Source: Marinomonas sp. MED121 (GTDB lineage Bacteria > Pseudomonadota > Gammaproteobacteria > Pseudomonadales > Marinomonadaceae). From it: DNA of 64,000 nucleotides. The stretch's first letter is position 1, and the number at the start of each line of letters is the position of its first letter. The notes under the pieces are model-generated. The model made no database searches. It saw only the letters and a program-made list of their open reading frames with translations, and was not told the origin of the DNA. The stretch lies in NCBI RefSeq assembly GCF_000153025.1, contig NZ_CH672429.1:189822-253821 (forward strand), given 5' to 3'. A program made the position numbers and the translations under genes. Below, piece by piece: positions 43,531 through 50,792 of the stretch.

Positions 43531-44019
43531 TCTTACTACAGCCAGCCATTCATCCATGTCTCAGGCAAAGTGACGATTGATGGCGTGACACATCAGGTTT
43601 CTGGCAAAGGTTGGATAGACAGAGAATGGAGCTCTCAGTTCTTACTCGACTCACAACAAGGCTGGGATTGGTTTGCACTCAGGCTCAATGATGAAACCAG
43701 CTTAGTCGTGTTCCAACTTCGAAACGCAACAACAGGCAAAGCCAGTTACTCTCACGCAAGGTTAATGCAACAAGATGGCTCTGGCATCGCCATTTCACAG
43801 CAGGACATCAGCTTAACCGCCGTCAAACAAACAGAAATCGACGGACGCGATTACCCAACAACGTGGCAATTATCCATTCCAACACAGCAAATTAAAGTGA
43901 CAGTCTCGGCACTGAATCCAAAGGCAAAAATGCCCCTGTCGGTTCCATATTGGGAAGGGCCAATCCTAATAGAAGGGACACACTCAGGGACTGGCTATAT
44001 GGAGTTAACGGGATATTGA
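43531..44019 (+). pseudogene. attH fragment (C-terminal part), second copy
   Basis: Encodes the last 160 or so residues of the AttH-like protein at 36284 with few changes (for example Gln/Lys and Val/Leu exchanges) and keeps the stop. The 5' end is lost: homology starts at SYYYSQPF, directly next to the terminal CATGGTAATT of the element fragment. Similarity continues past the stop through about 44207, including the right end. The open frame running from 43516 is a fusion with element sequence and is unlikely to be functional. Confidence 0.9.
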
Positions 44020-44111
44020 CCCCATAAACGCGTCTTTTTAAACATTCCTTAATCTCTAAAGACATCCAATCTAAAATCGAGGAATTATGCATCCCTAAAA
44101 GAGAGCTGAAA

Positions 44112-44207
44112 GAGAAGCCTTATTAGATTCCTCACCCTTGAGTGAATCTAATAATATTTGTCGGGGATTAGATGCAGATCAAATTACGTTGGGTGTCCAT
44201 GGTAATT
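44112..44207. repeat. Solo right end of the Y1-transposase element
   Basis: Has the REP-like palindrome (TTCCTCACCCTTGAGTGAA, about 44128) and ends GGGTGTCCATGGTAATT at 44207. It is the same right end, with ACGTTGGG instead of ACGAAGGG, that follows the intact attH gene. The stop codon of the next minus-strand gene starts 3 bp on. Confidence 0.85.
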
Positions 44208-44209
44208 TT

Positions 44210-44719
44210 CTAAACAAGCAACCCAGAATTTCTCGCCATTCCTTCGTTAATAACCGCTATATCAGATATAGAAATCCCCCACAACTTAACCTGTCTAATA
44301 AACAACGAACGTAATTTTTCCGATAAAGGCGGTAAAACATGATTAGGGGCAGTAGGTATAACCAACACTAGTTTAAATCCAATAGTAGACCAATCAAGCT
44401 GCAACAAAGGCTCGCTAAGTTCTTCATTAACCTGATTTAATTTCCCTAACTTCCCCATTGAAGTTGCAACTACTGAATTTTCCAATTTTTCAAATATTTC
44501 TTGAAAATAATCGTCAAACTTCTCTTTGGAGTTTTGTGGATTAGGAACACTACTTTTTGCTTCCAAAAACCAAATCAACTGCTTCTCATTGTCGTGCCAG
44601 ACGAATTCACAACTTTTGACTCCCTCATTATTCAAGACAAACTCTGATTTTTCTATTTTAAAAACATCACAATCTTGGAATTCTCCAAAGTTTAGGCCTG
44701 ACTCTTCTATTTGAATCAC
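44210..44719 (-). CDS. Hypothetical protein paired with an AAA ATPase remnant
   Basis: This 169-residue protein has no firm family. The segment QLIWFLEAKSS resembles a PD-(D/E)XK-type hydrophobic strand ending in ExK, so a nuclease fold is possible but unproven. It starts 2 bp after the ATPase stop codon and the genes would have been one operon, the common design of ATPase/effector defence pairs. Its own stop is 2 bp from a mobile-element right end, so the original C-terminus may be missing. Confidence 0.5.
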   Translation of the reverse strand: MIQIEESGLNFGEFQDCDVFKIEKSEFVLNNEGVKSCEFVWHDNEKQLIWFLEAKSSVPNPQNSKEKFDDYFQEIFEKLENSVVATSMGKLGKLNQVNEELSEPLLQLDWSTIGFKLVLVIPTAPNHVLPPLSEKLRSLFIRQVKLWGISISDIAVINEGMARNSGLLV

Positions 44720-44721
44720 GG

Positions 44722-45283
44722 TTAAACTCCCTGAAATTCTTGCTCAAACAAACGCACTGACTCATTAATAATCTCATTATCAGGTAAACCATCATTACGT
44801 AATGATGAAACGCTCCATACACCCTCATTATCGGGACTGAAACAATTTACGTCTGCTGATTTATTGGCAATAATTGCTAACTTTTTTATTACATAGTAAG
44901 AATGTGTAGCGATAAAAAATTGAATGCCTTTGTCAGCTAGCGCTTGAACAATATCAAGAAGCTGAACTATAGCTGTAGGGTGTAATGCTGATTCAGGTTC
45001 ATCGATGAAAATAACAGAATCTGGAGTTAAGAAACGATTGCCTAGCAAAATATCAAGGATTGCAATTTTCTTAATACCTTCGGCAGTATTATGTATTGAA
45101 AATTTTGCATTGCCTTTACGGTATAACCATTTTGCATTTGTTTGGTCATACTCTATACGCCCCTGAAACATATCTTCCAAGCTTTTTCTTGAATCTGAAA
45201 ATGCCCTATAATTTCGACCGCTTTGTGTTGGATTTTGTAATGCTACTACTAAATCAGCATACGTTGCATCATCAAAAATACCG
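44722..45283 (-). pseudogene. AAA (OLD/SMC-like) ATPase, 5'-truncated
   Basis: The frame carries the C-terminal half of an OLD-type ATPase: Walker B and D-loop in VIFIDEPESALHP, then FFIATHSYYVIKK with the switch His. The frame stays open upstream of any start (GIFDDATYADLVVALQNPTQ) to 45283, where a mobile-element left end (AGACAGCC) begins. The N-terminal half with the Walker A motif is gone. A TTG near 45180 could at best start a fragment. The insertion inactivated the gene. Confidence 0.85.
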
Positions 45284-46567
45284 AGACAGCCATTCTAAAA
45301 GAGATTAAACACAACCACACCTGAACACTGTTCACTTTATTCTTATTCATCATTTTATGATCGAAAACAAAAAGGAACTCTTAAATCGGAGGCTAACTTT
45401 AAAGTATTCATTGAAGCTTTTCGCATTTTGGTCGAGCAGGTATCTCGCGTAAACGATTTGAAAGTATTAGGTGAGTGAAGTCTGTATAACTAAGACAAAA
45501 GCCTTCTACATGCAGCTAGATTAGGTCGTCTTTTAATATGAGTATGTTCACAGTACTTAGCCAATTTCCTCTCAGACCCTACCGCTGTGGTGAAATGCTT
45601 TTCAAAGCCTGTTGAAACTTCTAACCATTGCTCTGTTGTAAGGTTAATCCGCTGAAGAATCGGGGCCAGTGAGATATCCAAAGCGCCTCGTTTATCAGAT
45701 CGAATCACCCGACCCGTTAAATCAACTAATTCAAGGTAATCAGTAAGTTTAAAAGGTAAGCCTTGAGGCTGATCTTCCCGTTCATAGCCAATAAAAGGAA
45801 ATAAATTTTTGGGTTGCGTCTGATTTGTTTTCGCCACTTCAATGCGGGTTTTGATGCTGGTGTGCTTGGACGTTTCTGGTGTTAATTCCATTTTCGCTCT
45901 GACTGGATTCAAGTCGACATATGCCATGCAAGCAACAAGGGCAGCCTCGTCTAACAATGCCTGGGACTTAAATCTGCCTTCCCAGAATCGCCCTGTACAT
46001 TTGTCTTCATTATTAGCCATACGCGCTACAGATTCATTGAGCTCTCGCATAAACCAACTAATGTCCATTAAACGTTTTCGGTACTTCTCACAGCTCTCAT
46101 AGACAGAGGCTAGCTCAAACTCAGCCAAAGCTTCATCTCGGAGATATTTATCAGTGAATTGTGTCCCTTTATGAAGTTGATGCCACCTCTCAAGTACTTG
46201 CTTCACATCCCAATTTATTGCCTCATCTTCATTAACATGAAGTACTAAGTGAGTGTGATTGCTCATCACCGCATAAGCACAAACATCGATAGCAAACACC
46301 TTAGCTAGGGCTAGCATTTTATCTTCTACCCACCCTCTTCTGTGCTCATAACTTTGGCCTGTGAACTTATCTTCTCCACAGAGAAAAGCACGACGAACGC
46401 ATCGGGAAACACAATGATAGTAAGGTGTATCTTGAAGACTTATTAAGGACTTGCGTGGCTTTGGCATTATTAGATTCCTCATCCTTGAGTGAATCCAATA
46501 AAGTTAGTTCGACTTACCTGAAATATAAAGTAAGCCGGTCAAATTACGAAGGGTGTCCATGGTAATT
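45284..46567 (-). mobile_element. Y1-transposase (RAYT/IS200-like) element, copy 2 (full length)
   Basis: 1284 bp from AGACAGCC (left end, 45284) to CATGGTAATT (right end, 46558-46567). It has the left-end region, minus-strand transposase gene, REP-like palindrome and right end, and is the reference copy for this family. It truncates the AAA ATPase on one side and cuts copy 3 on the other. Confidence 0.88.
45490..46467 (-). CDS. Y1 (REP-associated/IS200-like) transposase, copy 2
   Basis: 325 residues, nearly identical to copy 1, with the same His71/His73 pair (SNHTHLVLHV) and intact frame. Start MPKPRK at 46467 (an ATG at 46482 is in frame, inside the element palindrome). Intact and probably active or recently active. 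Confidence 0.9.
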   Translation of the reverse strand: MPKPRKSLISLQDTPYYHCVSRCVRRAFLCGEDKFTGQSYEHRRGWVEDKMLALAKVFAIDVCAYAVMSNHTHLVLHVNEDEAINWDVKQVLERWHQLHKGTQFTDKYLRDEALAEFELASVYESCEKYRKRLMDISWFMRELNESVARMANNEDKCTGRFWEGRFKSQALLDEAALVACMAYVDLNPVRAKMELTPETSKHTSIKTRIEVAKTNQTQPKNLFPFIGYEREDQPQGLPFKLTDYLELVDLTGRVIRSDKRGALDISLAPILQRINLTTEQWLEVSTGFEKHFTTAVGSERKLAKYCEHTHIKRRPNLAACRRLLS

Positions 46568-47649
46568 CGTGACTAAGACAAAAGCCTTCTACATGAAGCT
46601 AGATTAGGTCGCCTTTTGATATGAGTATGTTCACAGTACTTAGCCAATTGCCTCTCAGACCCAATCGCTGTGGTAAAATGCTTTTCAAAGCCTGTTGAAA
46701 CCTCTAACCATTGCTCTGTTGTAAGGTTTATGCGCTGAAGAATCGGGGCCAGTGAGATATCCAAAGCGCCTCGTTTATCAGATCGAATCACCCGACCCGT
46801 TAAATCAACTAATTCAAGGTAATCAGTAAGTTTAAAAGGTAAGCCTTGAAGCTGATCTTCCCGTTCATAGCCAATAAAAGGAAATAAGTTTTTGGGTTGC
46901 GTCTGATTTGTTTTTGCCACTTCAATGCGTGTTTTGATGCTGGCATGTTTGGACGTTTCTGGTGTTAATTCCATTTTGGCGCGAACCGGGTTCAAATCGA
47001 CGTATGCCATGCATGACAAAAGCGCAGCCTCGTCTAACAATGCCTGGGACTTAAATCTGCCTTCCCAGAATCGCCCTGTACATTTGTCTTCATTGTTAGC
47101 CATACGAGCTACAGATTCATTGAGCTCTCGCATAAACCAACTAATGTCCATTAAACGTTTTCGGTACTTCTCACAGCTCTCATAGACAGAGGCTAGCTCA
47201 AACTCAGCCATAGCTTCATCTCGGAGATATTTATCAGTGAATTGTGTCCCTTTATGAAGTTGATGCCACCTCTCAAGTACTTGTTTCACTCCCCAGTTTG
47301 ATGCCTCTTCTTCATTAACATGAAGTACTAAGTGAGTGTGATTGCTCATCACCGCATAAGCACAAACATCGATAGCAAACACCTTAGCTAGGGCGAGCAT
47401 TTTATCTTCTATCCAACCTCTTCTGTGTTCATAACTTTGGCCTGTGAACTTATCTTCACCGCATAGAAAAGCACGTCGAACGCATCGGGAAACACAATGG
47501 TAGTAAGACGTGTCTTGAAGGCTTATTAGAGATTTTCTTGGTTTAGGCATATTAGATTCCTCATCCTTGAGTGAATCCAATAAAGTTAGTTCGACTTACC
47601 TGAAATATAAAGTAAGCTGGTCAAATTACGAAGGGTGTCCATGGTAATT
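46568..47649 (-). mobile_element. Y1-transposase element, copy 3, left end cut off by copy 2
   Basis: Copy 2's right end (to 46567) is followed directly by the transposase stop region of this copy; the left end is missing. The right end is complete (CATGGTAATT at 47640-47649). Confidence 0.85.
46573..47550 (-). CDS. Y1 (REP-associated/IS200-like) transposase, copy 3
   Basis: 325 residues with the same motifs as copies 1 and 2 and a few substitutions (for example NEEEASNWGVKQ where the others have NEDEAINWDVKQ). One fewer base before the start changes the upstream frame, which supports the MPKPRK start. The gene is intact although its element has lost the left end. Confidence 0.9.
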   Translation of the reverse strand: MPKPRKSLISLQDTSYYHCVSRCVRRAFLCGEDKFTGQSYEHRRGWIEDKMLALAKVFAIDVCAYAVMSNHTHLVLHVNEEEASNWGVKQVLERWHQLHKGTQFTDKYLRDEAMAEFELASVYESCEKYRKRLMDISWFMRELNESVARMANNEDKCTGRFWEGRFKSQALLDEAALLSCMAYVDLNPVRAKMELTPETSKHASIKTRIEVAKTNQTQPKNLFPFIGYEREDQLQGLPFKLTDYLELVDLTGRVIRSDKRGALDISLAPILQRINLTTEQWLEVSTGFEKHFTTAIGSERQLAKYCEHTHIKRRPNLASCRRLLS

Positions 47650-47689
47650 TTTCTAAATTTGCTCAATTTAATATTTCCTACAAGTAATC

Positions 47690-48077
47690 AAGAAACCATT
47701 TTAAAAGAGATTGAAAAAAACATCACCTGAACAGCACTCACTTTATAGCTGAAAGAAAAAAACGCTCATAAATAGGTAATTTACATTGGAAAATCCATGT
47801 TTTTTGTATTTAGAGCTCTAGCCTTAACGATGTTGAAGTAAAAATTAATTAATGGGAATTAGCAAATTGACGTGCCTGTCCCGTTAAAATTCAGAAAAGC
47901 ACGTCGAACGCATCGGGAAACACAATGGTAGTAAGACGTGTCTTGAAGGCTTATTAGAGATTTTCTTGGTTTAGGCATATTAGATTCCTCATCCTTGAGT
48001 GAATCCAATAAAGTTAGTTCGACTTACCTGAAATATAAAGTAAGCAGGTCAAATTACGAAGGGTGTCCATGGTAATT
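47690..48077 (-). mobile_element. Internally deleted Y1-transposase element, copy 4
   Basis: A diverged left end (AACCATTTTAAAAGAGATTG, CACCTGAACAGCACTCACTTTA) is followed by a short N-terminal piece of the transposase gene and a full right end ending CATGGTAATT at 48077. It cannot encode a transposase. Lies in the 586-bp gap 47551-48136. Confidence 0.78.
47894..47979 (-). pseudogene. Y1 transposase fragment (first 28 codons)
   Basis: Matches codons 1-28 of copy 3 (MPKPRKSLISLQDTSYYHCV and on) and then stops at the deletion joint in copy 4. Confidence 0.8.
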
Positions 48078-48124
48078 TCAATGGTAATTCCAATGGTAAT
48101 TCCAATGGTAATTCCAATGGTAAT
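48078..48124. repeat. 12-bp tandem repeat derived from the element right end
   Basis: CCAATGGTAATT is repeated about four times straight after the CATGGTAATT end of copy 4. The unit is nearly the last 11 bases of the element, so the array grew from it. It ends 12 bp before the stop of the HNH gene. Confidence 0.85.
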
Positions 48125-48136
48125 TAAGTTGATATT

Positions 48137-49078
48137 TTATCGCTCAATATTCTTTATATTTTCAGATAAGTCCGAATATTCAAAGTAATTTAACAAATCA
48201 ATATTGTTCAACACTCCACGATAAAAAATTGCTTCCCACCTATTTTCAGATTGTTTTCTAGCCTTATTAAAAAAACGAGTTATAGTTTTGATTAAAGGCT
48301 CTCTAGTTTCATCTTCTTTCTCTTCAGCAAGTGTTGCCAACAAATCTGAATATTCGTTACTGCAGTACTCTTCAAAACGATTAACAAAATCAATTTCTTT
48401 AATATGGCGACTAACAAGTAGCTTTAAAGGCTCTGGAGTGCAATGAGGGACGTCAGCGATAAAAGCTGATGGATTTTCAAATGGTGGACTTATATTCAAT
48501 TCGATCAATACTTCATCTATAGGGTCGTAATATGGATGAATGAATTTCTTATTTCCATTTATATCCTTAACCTTATTGCCTTTCAATTCCTGACAATCTG
48601 TACACATAGGTGTCAAGTTTTCCAATACAATCGAGAACTCTGGATATATAGACTGAGGTAGATAATGATCTAATGTTCCCGGTTTTCCAGGTTCTCCACA
48701 ACAAGGACAAAAAGGGAGTTTGTGATTATCTCTCATGCTTCCTAGAATTCGATGTAAATCCTTACCTTCATCTGGCTTATATAGTCCTTGGAGTGATTTT
48801 TTTCTACGTTGAATCAACCTATCTAATGGAACTGCACTTTCACGAAATTTGGGAGCTTGATATTTTTCATCATCAATTCTTTGTTGGCTAATGTATGTAT
48901 CAAGTGTTAATTCCTTTATCAAGCAAGGATCCCCACCAGTCTCACGATAGCTCAAAATATGAGCAATCCAGTCATCTTTTAAAGCATAAAAAAAATCTCG
49001 ATGTTTCACTCTCTCAGCAATAGTATTATTCACTATATCGATCGAATCATAATTTGGTAATGAAAGCTTAGCTACCAT
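48137..49078 (-). CDS. HNH endonuclease, last gene of a defence-like operon (PtuB-like)
   Basis: This 313-residue protein has an HNH nuclease core with a zinc-binding pair: CxxC at 124-127 (FCPCCGEP), the Asp137-His138 pair (LDHYLP), Asn154 and CxxC at 159-162 (MCTDCQEL). Flanking regions are helical and charged. It overlaps the ATPase gene by 11 bp. ATPase plus HNH pairs are the design of the Septu anti-phage system (PtuA/PtuB), with the HNH protein as the nuclease arm. Homology to Septu itself would need a profile search. Confidence 0.85.
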   Translation of the reverse strand: MVAKLSLPNYDSIDIVNNTIAERVKHRDFFYALKDDWIAHILSYRETGGDPCLIKELTLDTYISQQRIDDEKYQAPKFRESAVPLDRLIQRRKKSLQGLYKPDEGKDLHRILGSMRDNHKLPFCPCCGEPGKPGTLDHYLPQSIYPEFSIVLENLTPMCTDCQELKGNKVKDINGNKKFIHPYYDPIDEVLIELNISPPFENPSAFIADVPHCTPEPLKLLVSRHIKEIDFVNRFEEYCSNEYSDLLATLAEEKEDETREPLIKTITRFFNKARKQSENRWEAIFYRGVLNNIDLLNYFEYSDLSENIKNIER

Positions 49079-50765
49079 GCCTTTGCCTCCCTAATCGTAA
49101 AATTTTCATAATTAATTGTTCATTAACTTCTTCACCTAAAGATTCAATTAACTTCTCCACATCAGGCTCTTTCTCTACCAACCCTTTCAACCAGTCATCA
49201 AATGGTTTTGTAACTGACTTATCCCCGAATACATAAGATGAAATTTTTTGAACACTTGCACCAAAAGTCTCAAACGGAGGAGACACTACATCTAATCCAT
49301 AACCTTCATCTCTAAAAATATGAATACATTTTGAAGGTACTTCTCTCACAACAACCAAGGAGTGTGTTGCAAGAATAGCCTTTGACTTAAACGGCTCTAA
49401 AACAGTTTTTAATAAAGAAACAAATTCAACTTCTAAGGTTGGGTGTAAAAACAGCTCTGGTTCATCAATAACCACTAAGCTATTTTCTTTCAATTCGCCA
49501 ACAACATTAATCGCTATGTACATAAAGAGCCTTTGGCCTGAACTTAATGTGCATAGGGCTTTATCTTTAAGAAAAACAACCCCTTTCTCCAATTCACTTG
49601 CTTCAATTAATATATCTTCAGTAACAAACGTGGGGATGCCTGAGTCTAAAATCAAATACTTTTTATCATTAATTATGGTTAAATTATGCGATAGGATGCC
49701 AAGTTTTAATGGGGCTTTTATCTCTAATGCCATATGTTCAAATTCAAAAGCATGACGTAGAGCATCATTAATCGTAGGCAGTTTCTGAACTCGCCTTGTG
49801 ATGAAATTAAGTCTCGTATCGTCATATATTGCCTTAATGACTGATAAAGCAGAATGTTTGGCAGGTAAGTTTCTATTGATACCAATTGAGCCATCGGGTC
49901 TCTCTTGACGAAAACCAAAATACTTATAAGCGTGCTTATCTTGTAAATTATACTTATTTAAATCTAATTCAAACTCTTCAAATGGGCTATACGAAACTAA
50001 GATCAAGTTCCTAAAATTTGGAGTTTTATCAAAAGGCTGATGACCTAATTTTTCAAGTGTTTTTAGGTCTCCAATACCTGTTTTCAACCAGTATTCAACT
50101 AGAGACTTGATACTATAAGACTTACCAATTCCATTTGGACCAATAAGAACATTAATTTCATAAGGAAGCAGAGGAGATGTAAACTTAAAAGGAACTTTTT
50201 TTACTCGTTTATCTCTTGTAAGTAAATTGAGTTCAAAGTTATGAATTTCAACTGTACTTCCATCAAAAATACGCCATCCATCCTCATATGATTTTGTAGC
50301 TCCACTTTCACGTAAAATGGAGTTAGCAAACTCTTGGCTATTAAGCAATTTTGAAAAAGATTCATCATTAATAATATTTTTTAGTAAACCTGCATCATTC
50401 AGTTGCAATAGAAATTTTTTAGCATTCTCTAGTCCTAGTTTAGACTCCAGAATTGAATAAAATTCAATATCAGATGGCATTGATACATAATAACAATTAG
50501 GTATTGGAAAAAAGCCATCCCAGCTGCCTGAAGCCTTCAACTGATTCAAAGTGTCTGCAGTATAATTGCTCCCCTCAATTAAAACCTTAATATGGAAGTC
50601 AAAATCTAACCTTTTCCCTTCAAAATAAAGGCTAGCAATTAGCGTTGTTTTCGTTCCGTAATCGTCCCAGTTATTTCCTTGTAACGCTAATAAATTTGGC
50701 TCAAAGGGTAAACCTGCAGGTTCACTACTATTCCACGCCCCCTGACCATGGTAGAAAATTTTCAT
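49068..50765 (-). CDS. AAA (SMC/OLD-like) ATPase of a defence-like operon (PtuA-like)
   Basis: This 565-residue protein has an ABC/SMC-type ATPase domain: Walker A GPNGIGKS at 209-216, signature TLSSGQRLFMYIA, Walker B/D-loop VVIDEPELFLHP, switch His in ATHSLVV. The first 190 residues have no motif I recognise and are an added domain. It overlaps the HNH gene, suggesting a two-protein complex. It is separated from the helicase gene by 27 bp. In PtuA-like ATPases this part senses infection and releases the nuclease. Confidence 0.85.
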   Translation of the reverse strand: MKIFYHGQGAWNSSEPAGLPFEPNLLALQGNNWDDYGTKTTLIASLYFEGKRLDFDFHIKVLIEGSNYTADTLNQLKASGSWDGFFPIPNCYYVSMPSDIEFYSILESKLGLENAKKFLLQLNDAGLLKNIINDESFSKLLNSQEFANSILRESGATKSYEDGWRIFDGSTVEIHNFELNLLTRDKRVKKVPFKFTSPLLPYEINVLIGPNGIGKSYSIKSLVEYWLKTGIGDLKTLEKLGHQPFDKTPNFRNLILVSYSPFEEFELDLNKYNLQDKHAYKYFGFRQERPDGSIGINRNLPAKHSALSVIKAIYDDTRLNFITRRVQKLPTINDALRHAFEFEHMALEIKAPLKLGILSHNLTIINDKKYLILDSGIPTFVTEDILIEASELEKGVVFLKDKALCTLSSGQRLFMYIAINVVGELKENSLVVIDEPELFLHPTLEVEFVSLLKTVLEPFKSKAILATHSLVVVREVPSKCIHIFRDEGYGLDVVSPPFETFGASVQKISSYVFGDKSVTKPFDDWLKGLVEKEPDVEKLIESLGEEVNEQLIMKILRLGRQRHGS

Positions 50766-50792
50766 AAACCAATCACCACTAATATTAAAAAA

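Noticed and set aside
27438..47890. Short motif TGTCCCGTT recurring near 27438, 31983 and 47877
   Set aside because: Too short and without neighbouring similarity to be called a mobile-element end.
48078..48124. Possible CRISPR-like array
   Set aside because: 12-bp units have no spacers; it is a direct tandem array copied from the element right end.
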